DNA of 64,000 nucleotides from Epiperipatus broadwayi (lineage: Eukaryota; Onychophora; Udeonychophora; Euonychophora; Peripatidae): positions 4,127,656 to 4,191,655 of the forward strand of contig JAQFVV010012396.1 in assembly GCA_028023455.1 (NCBI GenBank), given 5' to 3'. The position numbers and the translations under genes were made by a program. The notes under the pieces are model-generated. The model saw only the letters and a program-made list of their open reading frames with translations. It had not been told where the DNA came from and did no database searches. Shown here piece after piece: positions 26,286 to 37,890 of the stretch. Position 1 is the stretch's first letter. Each line of letters opens with the position of its first letter.

Positions 26286-28490
26286 TTTTATATTGAAGCA
26301 GACTGAATTTTTTTCTTCAGATTTTGAGCTGTAGTTGAGTCATCTATCTAATCAAATATTGGCCAGTAAATGAATATCTAACTATTCTTATCTGCCCATG
26401 GTAAAATAAGAAAAAAAAATAGCAGAAACTTTCACTATTTGGTGATTGGATGGCATTATGAGTAATACTTCTTCCTTTTTAGTTCATTTTTATAGTTATT
26501 GGAAAACTCTTCACATTGCAATGGATTATTTAAAAATTATTAAATAAAGTCAATTTTACCACATATTCTTTTAAATTCATAAAAATAAAGATACAATAAA
26601 AGATAAATGACTTCCAAGATGCATTTTGTGCACTATATTTATCTAAAGTGGATGGTGTCAAAGATATAGATTGAGTTTATTAGACACTTGTAATTCAAAA
26701 TGTAATTGTTTAAAGATCGTTTATCATTTACTATAGAAATAAAATTACTAAACCTTAAAATATTCTAAAATAAATATATTACAGTTTCATCTGCTATGGA
26801 AATTTGATAGGATATTAATAATTCTACTTCAGAGGAAGACATTTTATGCTGTCATCAACAATAATTTATGATTCATCTAAATTTTTCCCATAATAAAAAT
26901 TTGAAGCTTTAAAATTAAATTTATCACACATTATTATTAATGAACTTCTATTTACTATATAAATTAATTATTTAGATACTAAAATGAATTGTGTTAAAAT
27001 CAACCTTTCACCTTACTGCAGTATAAACAAAGTCAATTTTTTTCTCTATTTCTCAAACTTAAAATTAAAAAAAATATTATTTACATATAGTATGTTTAAA
27101 ATGTAGCAGGTAATTGTATACCATCACTGACAATGATCAAATATTATAGGTACATGCTTACTTTAAATATTAATATTTTTAATATGTTGGGAATATTAAT
27201 TGAGGCAATTATTAAATCTTTTAAACCATATAGTACAATGGTTCATAATATAAGTATGAAAATTAATGATGTTGATGTATCTTTAAACGAGCCACTTAAT
27301 TATTTATATTTAAATCTGAGTGATTGGTAATTTCTTAATTAATTTTTCACTGGTTATTTTTTTAGCAAATATTATTTATTTATTTATCATATTTTCATTG
27401 ATAAAGTGATAGTTTGAGTACTTTAGTGCTCAAATGATCTAAGTCACCCTAAACAATTAATCATAATAACAGAATAAGTAATTTTAATGTCCAGATTAGT
27501 TTATAAAAATGGTTGGCACAAAATCTAAACTATCTTATATCAATATTCCATTGGCAAAGTTTTGGAAAAAAGAAAATATGATTTACTGCTCTGTGCTTCA
27601 ACAGCGTTTGTATTTTGGAAAACAGATACAAATCTTATTCAGACCTAATATATAAAAATTTGTGAAGAACATTATTAACAAGTTTATACTGATAGTAATA
27701 AAATCTCTCCTGCTTAATCACAATATCATGTGCCGAAAAACTCTTTGAAGTTGTAAAACCTGTCATTCTATAAATCATGTACTTTTGGCATAAGTAGGCA
27801 ATAAAATTGCAGGATTAGTATTATAATTAAAATTAATTTACAATATTGTCTTTTACTTCGTTTAAAATAAACTTTTTTACACATTTTTTTGTATGTACGC
27901 ATAAACATATACATACAATATGTCATTTCGTCAGCATTTTTTAAACCAAATAAATGTTTATCTTCTCTTCTTCAAATCAATATTTTTTCAACTGAAAAAT
28001 GCCATCCTATTTCTTTAACTTTCAAAAGATGTTTACAATCCTGCAATTTTTTTATGTCATCCGAAAATAAAATACAGTTTGTAATTTATTTTGATACATG
28101 TTTAATCTTAATTTAGATCAAACGAACTGAATCCTATAATCCAGAAATTGCACAATAGGGATAGTTAAAAACTTCTTTGTTCTGAGTGTTTTATTAATAA
28201 TAAGAAAAAAATAATACAACTTTTATTTTTAAATATATATATATGTTTTGGTTAAAATAAATAGTTTGAACCGATGCTATAACAATAAAAATGAGTTACA
28301 AACATTTCTGACACATGTTGAGCTAAAAAAATTTATATAGAAGAAGAAAATAACATAAATAATAAAAAGGACAGACATAATTTATTTTTCTTAAAAAAAA
28401 AAAAAAAGAAAACGAATAAATCCATTTTATAATAAACATGTTTTTTTTTCCTCATGAAAATGGCAATTTAAAAAAAAAAAAATATGAAGA
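26286..28490. other. AT-rich intergenic DNA, nothing recognised
   Basis: Poly-A/T tracts and short chance frames only. No conserved domain, RNA fold or long repeat is visible to me. Confidence 0.4.
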
Positions 28491-28494
28491 ACAT

Positions 28495-28975
28495 TATATA
28501 GACCATTATCAATAATATTCTTTCCCATGGACAGAGAGTAATCACATTACCAATTCATCTATTTTCCCATTTCATTATTTTCTTGCCCACCTCTTCAATC
28601 CACATAACTCTTTTCATCTCTTATATCACCCAGAAATGGCAATTTTTTCATCCTTTGTTCTCACTTTCATTCACCATTACCTCCAAAATATCTTTCATTA
28701 AACTATACTTTCTTCTTAATGTAAGTCCAATCCAGTTTCTTCTTATATTCTAACTTCCTCAAACAATTTCTTTTGTCATTTACATTTTTCAAAACTTCTT
28801 TGTTATTTAATTCATCCACCTGATTTTTCCCATTCTTCTTCATTGTCCACATCACAAAGACTTCCAATCTGTTTCTAATTTTATTATTCATTAGTGCATT
28901 CCACATATAGCTTTTAATTAATATTTTCAATAATTCTCTTTTCAAAATTGTATAGATAACAGTTTTTTCTTAAAA
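28495..28975 (-). pseudogene. RTE-like LINE, C-terminal fragment (minus strand)
   Basis: On the minus strand an 80-codon frame (28945 down to 28703) matches the region after the RT of RTE-related LINEs (annotated in many animals as craniofacial development protein 2-like or endonuclease-reverse transcriptase). It reads LLKILIKSYMWN, then LEVFVMWTMKKNGK, NNKEVLKNV, LRKLEYKKKLDW, followed after a stop by KDILEVMVNE. These stand for family blocks of the type L..FVWS, LEAFEMW.WR.M, TNEEVL, R...I..R...W.GH and L.D.IEG. The usual YG.ETWT segment is missing. It is a different lineage from the 46.7-kb RTE. Truncated and dead. Confidence 0.65.
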
Positions 28976-30295
28976 TTAAATAGAACAATTAGGCAATATA
29001 GTATTATAATCGAATGATAATACTTTAAAACCTAGTCAATGATAGTTTGGCAATTTTTGCCACCACCTTAACACAATTTACTTTTTTATTTCAAACCTGA
29101 GCTACTTCATAAACATTAAATGTTTAAGATTCTTGAAGAAAAAGTGCATCATCTCTTACCATGATCTTAGAACCCATGAATACACTCAGAGTTATAATGA
29201 TTTTTTTTTCAATCTTTAGCTAACTTCAATATTTGATTCTCTCCTGTCTATGATGAAACAGGCAATATCTGATTGGCTTCTAAACAGAATAAATGAATAA
29301 ATCTAGAATAACCATTAATAAAATAAATTTCAAATAAATTTAAAATACTTGAAATAAATTTACTTTTTCATAATGTGACAGCATTTTTCTCTCACAATTA
29401 ATCAGCACTCTAAGTGTGCTTGCTTACTCATTCTAGCAATTCAGCTCTGATTTCAATATTTAATCTCTTGATAGATGTTCTTCATATGTATTGTCCATGA
29501 ATATTGATAGTGATATTGTATTATTATCAAGTATTATCTTTACAATCCATGTATATATCTAAATACGACTATAATTTCTATTATCTTTCAGCCAAAAACA
29601 GATATATTTTTATATATAGCTAACAAAATCATTCCTGGGTCAACAATAGACACCTAACTTAAAAAAACAACTCTAAGCTTTCTTGGAAAATTTTAATCTA
29701 TTTAAACACAAAAGCTTCATTTTCCACTGGGTTTGAATACCAACCATAATTTTGGCAAATGACTGTATTGATAGTGTCAACATGAGTTCCTTTATGTAAT
29801 GTTTTATATAGTTATTTTTTTATAAAAGCAAATCATTTTTATATTTGACTAAAAAACAGAATTTGCATTTGATATATTGCTATTATTATAATAGGTAAAT
29901 TACAATTTAAAAAAAAAAAAAAACTATTTACATGTTCTCCAATATCTTGCAACCAATGAACTTTTATCTGACTTAAATATTCTGTACAGATGCAACCAAT
30001 GAACTTTTATCTGACTTAAATAAAAATAAGTTTGATCATTAAATGGAATGATATTTCATAATCTGTCACCTGGATGCTCAGATGTTGCATTATTTCTTAT
30101 GTAAGTCATCATCATCATCATTTTTATTATTATACAACTACTGCTACTTGCAAGTAACAAAAATAACCCATTTTCATGCTTTATTTTCACAATATCCACA
30201 GGAGTACCTAACAGGATCATATAGGGTGTGTATATTGCTGATCTGAAGTTATTTTTTAAAGTACACATACATAGGGTAGATTATATTGTGTCTGA
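28976..30295. other. AT-rich intergenic DNA with a 43-bp duplication
   Basis: No coding signal. A 43-bp segment (gcaaccaatgaacttttatc...) repeats in tandem at 29949 and 29992, the second copy being incomplete. A TCATCATCATCA run lies near 30108. Confidence 0.45.
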
Positions 30296-30734
30296 TACAT
30301 ACACTTATATCAGTTTGAAGTGTTGTAGGGACATTTAATGAAAATAGGTGGCCAATGCCCTGAATATATATACTCACATACACATGTAGTGCTGAGTTGT
30401 GCAATTTTTTATGGCAAGGTAGTCATTCAAATGATGCCAGACATGATGGTGAGTTTGAGTAAGCCTGATTAACTGTTAGTGTGTTTAGTGTGTAGGTATA
30501 ATAGTGGCAATTTGCTTGTGTAACTCATCATCCAAAATTAGAAAGTGAAAGGACTGCCATGTTAGGTGTTGTATATTAAATTATATGTGTATGAGAGTAA
30601 GGCTTTTTTGAACTGGATCTATAGCCATTTGGTGTAGCTTATTCAACATGATATAAGATTTAGAAAACATGAACTCAATAGTTAATGAATGAAGATTCAT
30701 GCTAATTGTTTTATGTAATTAAATGGATGTCAAC

Positions 30735-31390
30735 TGGAGTTCATTAATGTTGAGTGTGACTGCTTGGCTGAGTGATCTGAGAATGGAGTGGTGTTAAGGT
30801 TAAATCTTATTGAGTGATGCAATACTGCAGAGCAAAATATACATCAATGAGAGTGACATGCTGATTGTTCTGAAAGTGAGTGAACCAGGTGATAAAAAAC
30901 CATGAATGCTAATAAGTGGGTAATTTAAAATATGAAGCCAGTTATTTATAAAAGTTGGGTAATCTAGATTGAAATAACCCATTAATATGGTCAGGTGTAA
31001 GCTAGTTGCTGTAATTGTATTGATGGTTTTGATAATACATGAAATGTCTGTATGATCAGCAGAATACATATGAATATTATTTTTAGCTCTATTGTATGGT
31101 ATAGAAAAGTGGTAATTAGTACATGCCCATTTATATATAGTATTTTAAATGATGTGAATGGATAATCAGAGGTGATGAAAATGTCAATACTTTCTGTTGT
31201 AAAAATGTATCTCTCAAACAAGCATAGAAGAAATCTTATCTAAGAAGATAGGCAGCAGGATCAATTCAAGATGTACTGATTCCCAACAATCAAAAGCCAA
31301 TGAGGATGAATTGTAATAAGCCACATCAGTAGTTGGTATAGCTTTGATGGTGAATTGAGATCACAGACATTGAGTGCTATTATTTTTATC
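30735..31390 (-). pseudogene. L1/Tx1-like LINE endonuclease domain (broken)
   Basis: The minus strand begins IIALNVCDLNSPSKLYQLL, close to the L1/Tx1 endonuclease start LNVRGLNSP.KR, whose asparagine is catalytic. FITSDYPFTSFKILYINGHV and LITTFLYHTIEL follow, matching the I....PF....I.D..GR.L...L.....L block. Then DISCIIKTINTI and LTILMGYFNLDY appear; the family motif is GDFN and the D is replaced by Y here. Finally TTPFSDHSAKQ shows the SDH motif near 30775. At least two frameshifts are needed, so it is inactive. These enzymes nick the target DNA to prime reverse transcription. Confidence 0.65.
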
Positions 31391-31944
31391 ATCATGTAGT
31401 ATAAAAATGGTTAATGATGTTAAAGGAAATCTTAAAAGTAAAAAGATGTGAAATTGTATTTGAAGCTGTTAATACGAAGTATCAATGATTATGCTTATTT
31501 TATAATGGATTGTGGGTGGGGGTAATTGATGAATTTAGTTCAATAAAGGATTACACTGGAAGAGTGCTGGTTCTAGTTTAGAAGGTGAATGTTGGGAGTC
31601 ATTAGGTTGTACAATGAATGATAAATTTGGATGATCATTTGGTGATTGTCAGCAGCCCCACTAGTTGTGTGTAATCTGTATCATTAGTTTTTGCTTTTGT
31701 GTTGATGATTTATTTAGACTGTTCACATTTTCTTTTAGTTTCACTAGGGGTTGGGGCATATAGTATAGATGATTGTCACAGTGCAATTGTTTCCATGATA
31801 TTCTTTGAAGTTTTATTCCTTATGATGTGTTGATTTTGTTCCATGTTTTGATATGGATCCATTTGATGGGAGAATGGGTAATGATGATATAGCCTGGCAT
31901 TTTTATTGGATGAGGGGGGTAGCATTAGAGTGAAGCTGGCTGAC

Positions 31945-32056
31945 TACATTCTGGATGCAATGTTGATGGTATGTATGCAATGGGATGGACTGAGGCATTT
32001 TACATTCTGGATGCAATGTTGATGGTATGTATGCAATGGGATGGACTGAGGCATTT
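31945..32056. repeat. 55-bp tandem duplication inside the LINE
   Basis: The block tacattctggatgcaatgtt... occurs at 31945 and again at 32000 with no visible difference over the 55-bp period. It lies between the ORF1 and endonuclease regions. The duplication is not a multiple of three bases. Confidence 0.85.
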
Positions 32057-32169
32057 GCTCTGGTTTCATGGTGGAATCCATCCACAGGAGTTGCAAATCT
32101 GAGGTGGAATGGGGAAAGGGGGGTTCCAAGAGGTTATTGAACCATCAGACTGACTATTATTGCAGGCTC

Positions 32170-32640
32170 TACATGAGAAGTGGTAAAAAACTAATTGTTT
32201 GTTTGGCAATTTGCTTGTTGGATGGTAGCTGGTGATGAAGGTGGGACTGGTAGGTTGAACCACTGAGTTGCAACATGACTCTGATAGCTACAAACATAGA
32301 ACTGAGGCTATAGGCCATAAATGCATAAACATAAAGTTCCTTCTTGGTCAAAAATTTGAATAGGAATCATATTCAGATCAATCTCTGGGATCAGTTGAAT
32401 CTTGAATTCATAGCTGTTGCCTAGAATAAGTACAGAGGTATCTTTGAGAAAAAAAGATTGAAAAATAGTGATTTTGCCAAAGAGCTTCATCATTCAATAG
32501 AAATCTTGTGGAGTGTATCCAAAATATATTTTTTTCAATGCCCCAATGATGCAGTTGTTTCAGTTTAGACTGTCTGCTATCAGTCCACAGTTTCAAAGTA
32601 TTTTGATTGGCTTTTGAGCAACCTGGAAAAAAAATCATCA
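32170..32640 (-). pseudogene. L1/Tx1-like ORF1 fragment with degenerate zinc knuckle
   Basis: Minus-strand frames here give SFFLKDTSVLILGNSYEFKI, then IPIQIFDQEGTLCLCIYGL, an in-frame stop, then PQFYVCSYQSHVATQWFNLP (from about 32493 down to 32230). In Tx1-like ORF1 proteins the matching place reads GL.P.CY.C...GH....C, an RNA-binding CCHC knuckle. Here the first cysteine is F, the GH glycine is S and the last cysteine is W, so zinc binding is lost. Upstream (to 32640) a further 77-codon frame is compatible with ORF1 but not recognised. Confidence 0.5.
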
Positions 32641-33248
32641 TGTACCTAGATTTGAATGATCAGTGATTTGACTGATTGAATTCAACATTGTGTACATTGT
32701 AATAGTATCATAGAGGAGTTTCCAAGAAATCTTGCTGACAGGTATATTCAAATAAGTGATGCATAGCACTAATGACCAGGATAAAATAAATCTCTTGAAT
32801 GTTGCATAAAGGCCCTGGGTTATATGCTGTGAAAACTGTCACTGATATTGGCTAGTGTTTCTGATAACCAGTCAATGGTGAGAAGATGTGAAGCTGTTGT
32901 ATGTTTAGGTCAAAATCTGTGCTGTCATTAAAAGTTAGGTTTGCAAAAACATAAAATTGACCTTTGGAGTTATTGAGATTACATTGTTTTACTATGGAAC
33001 ATTTGTAATTTTTTTCTGATGACCTTTCCATATGTTTTTGGAGAATTTATTGTTTGACCTTTAATATGGGCAATATATTTGAACCTATACGATGAAAAAA
33101 TTGTGCATCACTGATGATGACATTTTCATTTGTTTCCTTAGGATTTGGAATTTGATTTCTGAAGCTATAGATATTATTTGAAATTGCATTATTGTTGCTA
33201 TAGAGTTGTTTAAACTTTATAGTTTGATCTTAGAGCCAGTAATTTGTT

Positions 33249-33284
33249 GTTGTTGTTGTTGTTGTTATTATTATTATTATTGTA
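33249..33284. repeat. (TTG)n(TTA)n microsatellite
   Basis: A short compound trinucleotide run immediately left of the large fold-back. A longer run of the same kind sits at its other end, at 34243-34379. Confidence 0.85.
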
Positions 33285-33321
33285 AGCAAGATATTTATTT
33301 TATGTAGTGCAATGTTTTTTA

Positions 33322-34205
33322 TAAACTGTAATAGTAATAATCAGCCATTGAGCTAATGCAACAGCACTTTGTGGATTTTTAACTATAAATGAATACTTTC
33401 ACTTCCAAACACAAGCTAATGTCTTTGTGAAAGATAGAATGAATCCATCTATCCTTTCTATCCAAATGTTTATGTATGGGCAAACCTTAAGCATTTGGAA
33501 ATGAGAGCTTGAAGATGTTAAGCAATCACTTTAAATTCCCTTTACTATGTCTGAAGGAATGATGCTTGCGAAATTTATAGAATTTACAATACATCATTCT
33601 TAGTTGAAATTAAACATATGTAAATGAGATATTTATTTTATACCGCATGATATTTATATAAATTGTAATAGTAATAATCAACCTTTAAGCTAATGTACAT
33701 GTGCTTTGTTTCAACTAAGAATGACATATTGTAAATTATAGTAAATTTCACAACATTCCTTCAGGCATAGTAAAGGTAATTTAAAATGAATGCTTAACAT
33801 CTTCACACTCTCATTCCTAAATGCTTAAGATTTGCCCATACATAAATATTTGGGTAAAAAGGATAGATGGATTCATTCTATCTTTTCACAAAAACTTTAT
33901 CTTGTGTTTGGAAGTGAGAGTAGTCCATTATAGTTAAAAATCCGCAAAGTGCATGTACATTAGCTTAATGGTTGATTGAAATTAAATTGAGAGACTGCAA
34001 AACCTCTCACACTCATTACTATAACAGCCAATCAGATCATAAATACAAGACAGAGAATTTAACAAGAATAGGGTGGTCCACCCTATTCTTTACTTGTCTT
34101 TCTATACATCCAAGCCAGTCTAAAGTACTTAGATCTCTCAATTTAATTTCAATACTGTTTGCGCTTTATAAAAATTAATGGCTGATTATTACTATTATTA
34201 TTATT
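33322..34205. mobile_element. Large fold-back element, ~290-bp arms, interrupted by an insertion
   Basis: Left arm 33322-33612 (aatagtaataatcagccatt..., then cacttccaaacacaag, gatagaatgaatccatct, tatgtatgggcaaa, aagatgttaagca, tttactatg.ctgaaggaat, cattcttagttgaaa) is repeated inverted at about 33705-33971 and, after a 210-bp insertion, resumes at 34182-34205 (ctgattattactatt). About 90 bp separates the arms and itself begins with another aatagtaataatcaacc copy at 33668. Arms are about 85% alike by eye. No gene inside. TTG/TTA microsatellites flank both outer ends. Confidence 0.8.
33972..34181. mobile_element. 210-bp insertion with 7-bp target-site duplication, nested in the fold-back
   Basis: ttaatgg stands just before the insertion (33965-33971) and again at its end (34175-34181), and the interrupted fold-back arm continues cleanly afterwards. 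Inside are 20-bp subterminal inverted repeats attgaaattaaattgagaga (33975-33994) and the inverse at 34134-34153, and a perfect central palindrome gaatagggtggtccacccta (34066 onward, dyad at ggtcc/ggacc). No coding capacity. A small non-autonomous DNA element is the simplest reading. Confidence 0.65.
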
Positions 34206-34260
34206 ATTAATTATTATTGTAGTTGTTGTTATGTTTCAATGGTAATTGTTGTTGTTGTTG

Positions 34261-34319
<59 letters not shown>

Positions 34320-34320
34320 G

Positions 34321-34378
<58 letters not shown>

Positions 34379-34379
34379 G
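34206..34379. repeat. (TTG)n/(TTA)n compound microsatellite
   Basis: Trinucleotide runs of TTA, TTG, TTA, TTG and TTA follow each other, with the purest part at about 34243-34379. An open frame read through it is poly-Tyr/Cys and an artefact. Confidence 0.9.
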
Positions 34380-35505
34380 GTGGTTCTATTTACATGCATA
34401 GTTTAATGTATAGTACTATATATATAGATCAGAGGGGAGTTTATATTTCTGATTGGGCAAAAGAAGTCAGTATTGAGGCTGGCATATGTATACCTACAAT
34501 GATTTTAAGTTTTAACATTTATGAAGATTTAAATTGTATTTCTATTGGTCTTCTGTTATTTATCAACAATGCAATTTCAAAGTTTTGAGGATGATTATGT
34601 GTAGAGGGTTGTATGGTAGTTAGTGAGTCCATGGTTGATAAGGGAGTGTTGTTGAAGGTCTTTTTTGGTTATAGTTGCATTTAGACCAAATGGCTAGAGG
34701 CATGTTAGTTCACTAGATGAGTTTGCTTTTTATTTGTATGTATGTCAACTTTCTTAAGAATTCAGGTGATTCTGGTTGTTAACACAATCATAGGGATATG
34801 TATTGGGCTTTATTGTGAACTTTGCATGTTTCTTCAAGGTTTTTAGTCTGTGCTTTCCTGTAGTGTTGTAGGGGTAATTCGAATGTTGGCAAAGATGTTA
34901 AACAATGCAATTTTGGAATTGCTGGCTTTTAACTATTATAGCCTGTTTAAGTGCAGTAATATGGTGATAAAACACTGTGCATGTTAGATATAGATGTATT
35001 GAATGCTATATTTTATGGACTGTGTAATATCATGTGGCTGTTTTTGAGCTGCATTGTCTTGATTGCCAAATATAAATTAAAATTAAGGATAAAATCAGAA
35101 CTGGAACATATTTACAAACCATGTTAATAGCATAAAATACCTCAACTATCAATTTCAAATTACACATACGGAGTACATGCATATTTATGATTGTATTATA
35201 GAGTTATAAATATGGATAATGACAGAACATTTATTGTAAAAAAAATTTGGCAATTGAAAAAATCATTAAAGAAAAGTATTGAAAGTTTAAATAGATTCAA
35301 AAAAGTTATAATAAAAAATTATACAAAAAATGAATTGGAGAACAAATTTTATAGAGAATAAATTTTATTGAAAATTGAAAAAGCTACACATAGAAAGTTA
35401 CATTTGATATGTTCACAGAATGATAAAAATGAAAACTTATACATTTTGGTGATATACAATGTAAACATCACATGATCACCATTCTTTATTCTTAAATAAA
35501 CTGTT
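34380..35505. other. Intergenic DNA, nothing recognised
   Basis: Slightly richer in G than its neighbours up to about 35.05 kb, but with no frame or domain I can support. Confidence 0.4.
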
Positions 35506-35640
35506 TACACAGGCAAAACTCTTCATACAGTATTGTCTCTCAGGGCAAGCCAGAGTAATCAATGCATTCCATTGATTATTCTGGCTTGCACTGAGTAGTG
35601 CTACTATATGGGAAATTTTTCCTCTGGGTTATATATAAAG
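35505..35640. repeat. Dispersed repeat with a strong hairpin
   Basis: gcaagccagagtaatcaatg at 35545 pairs with cattgattattctggcttgc ending at 35589, with one mismatch. The surrounding ~60 bp (aggcaaaactctt...agagtaatcaatg) also occur at 37.73-37.80 kb without the second half of the hairpin, so this belongs to a dispersed repeat. Confidence 0.6.
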
Positions 35641-36145
35641 TATAAACAAAAAAGGAAGATTCCATAAAATAGTGTGAATCCCATTTGGATTCATTATTTT
35701 TTTGCAAGAAATAGACAAAGGGGAAAGAGTTGAAGAAAGAATCATGCTCTTATAGGTGTGAATTCCATAATATAACCATATAATTATTGCCCAAGATTTC
35801 AGAAGTTTGATTGTGGAAGTGGAAAAGCTATACCATAATTTATGAACCTTGAATGTGAAAGACTGCCACTCAATATATAATAATTTTCATAATTAATGAG
35901 CAAAAATTCTTTTTCACAATAAGCAGCTAACACATATATTTTTTATGTAAAAGAAATCAATAATATATACAAAATTTTCAATAGAAATGAAATCTACATA
36001 TAAGGACATTAAATATCTAATGTTAGTAAGATAAAGTCATAATAGTATATAATTAAAGTTCATATAAATTATCTTTTCACTTTTAATAGTTCATGTTAAT
36101 TCAGGTACCTGTAGAATGTTTGCAGAACAGTAGGTATAAATATAG

Positions 36146-36471
36146 CTATGTTTGGTAGTCTACTGTGAATATTATATCAGATTATTATTGCTGACTGCAA
36201 TGGTTTCCATTAATATGCATTTCTATTTTATTCAATGGGTAGCATTTGTCAGTGTTTTTCTCTCTCTCTGAAATGATGGTTGGTGTTTTCCCCAAAGCTA
36301 TAAGGCACTATGTTTGGTAGTCTACTGTGAATATTATATCAGATCATTATTGCTGACTGCAATGGTTTCCATTAATACACATTTCTATTTTATTCAATGG
36401 GTAGCATTTGTCAGTGTTTTTCTCTCTCTCTGAAATGATGGTTGGTGTTTTCCCCAAAGCTATAAGGCACT
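36146..36471. repeat. Near-perfect 162-bp tandem duplication
   Basis: The segment beginning ctatgtttggtagtctactg and ending ccccaaagctataaggcac is present twice (starts 36146 and 36308). I see about three differences: gatt/gatc, and atatgc/atacac. Recent duplication of non-coding DNA. Confidence 0.9.
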
Positions 36472-37730
36472 TTAAACTTAGATGGCATACAGTTTGCATA
36501 TAATTTGAACACAATGATTGATGGAATGGTTTTACATTATTTTATGGCTTCTTCTCAGCACCTCACAATGGATTTAAATTTGCACTCAACCTGCTTGGCC
36601 AAAGTGTGCTTCTTTACTCTTCAATAATATACAAAGCCCTTGTAATAATATTTTAACAGTCATTCTGATGATTAAGACAGATGAATCAAACAAAGAACAA
36701 AAACATAATAAAGCATGCAAATTCAATCTTCTGAGAGACCCCTTTTTATAGTTCACTGAGCTGCTTTATCCATAAAATCAGTTTTAATCATGGTTCGATT
36801 TCACATATTTATCCATTGGTTATAGTTTATTCCTAAAGTTCACTGTGGTCTGTGACTTACTGATCAATTACAGACTTTACAAAAATTAGCTTAGAAAAAA
36901 AATTTTAAAATAAAATGTAATATTTTGATTGGACAACCTATAATTTTAATCTCCTAACCAGCCGTCTATCTAGAATTTAATTACTTGTATAAAAATTTCC
37001 ACCCATCTATTTGTGATATAACTTTACAATTGTTATTTAATAAAATATTTTATAAACTTTATTTTAATTATTTAAAATCAATTTAGAATTAATGAGATCT
37101 AATAAATTTTATCAATGTACATATATATATACTTTTGTCTAGTAAAAATGTAAAATCTTTAAATTAAAAATTCCTAATGAATTTTTAAAATTATATACCC
37201 TAAATCTCATATATATCGCTTCAATATTGATCTTTAAAATGAAATAATTAATAAAAATGTTCTAAAAATATATAGAAAAATATAATTCAGAGTGTCAAAC
37301 AAAGCTTAAAACATAATGATTAGTCAGAGATCTAATTTCTTAGTAGTTTATGATAACATGATTTGTTTAAATCAAAAGATTTCCAGGGGATTCGTTAAAT
37401 AATAAAAAATAAATAATAATAATAATAGTTTGATATTTTAACTTTCAATACTACTTAAAATAGCAAAAAAGTGTTTTCTATACATCAAGTTTTAGTTTTG
37501 CAATTGACATTAATAGAATGAAGGAGATGTTTGGAATGATATATAGGCAAATTAGTAATTATCTGCATATTAAGATAATTATATCAAAATATGTTAATTC
37601 ATTTCTAAAATCATGTAAGTAATGATTTAAATGATCACTTTTTAAAACAACTTTCCTTCCATATGAGAGAAGCAACAAAATCTTTTTTTTATTTTCATAT
37701 TTTATATCCCCATGAAATTTAAACATTAAA
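36472..37730. other. Intergenic DNA, nothing recognised
   Basis: No open frame or repeat structure that I can support. Confidence 0.4.
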
Positions 37731-37890
37731 ATAGGTAAAACTCTCTATATGTATTGCCACTCTGTGCAAGATAGAGTAATCAATGGATGCCAGAAAGCTT
37801 GTGTATAAAATCCCCATCTATTACCTACTCATGCAATATCCCCAGAGTAGTTTCTGGTTTGTGGCCTTTGTCAGTGAGTAGTCTTGGATC
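37731..37890. repeat. Dispersed repeat related to 35.5 kb
   Basis: aggtaaaactctctatatgt...gcaagatagagtaatcaatg aligns with aggcaaaactcttcatacag...gcaagccagagtaatcaatg at 35.51 kb, and a cagtgagtagt word follows in both. A shorter match (gagtaatcaatggataccag) lies near 6597. Confidence 0.45.

Larger units (their letters stand above)
30300..33100 (-). mobile_element. L1/Tx1-like LINE, 5' half, minus strand (decayed)
   Basis: Reading the minus strand from about 33.1 kb downward gives an ORF1-like segment with a CCHC-type zinc knuckle (about 32640-32170), then spacer, then an APE-type endonuclease with recognisable start, middle and end motifs (31390-30735). Below about 30.7 kb I cannot follow a reverse transcriptase, so the 3' half seems to be lost or unreadable. 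G+C is a little higher here than in the neighbouring DNA. Stops and frameshifts break every domain. Element ends are estimates. Confidence 0.6.

Noticed and set aside
34223-34588. 121-codon frame with poly-Tyr/Cys
   Set aside because: It is produced by the TTA/TTG microsatellite; the part after it has no coding features.
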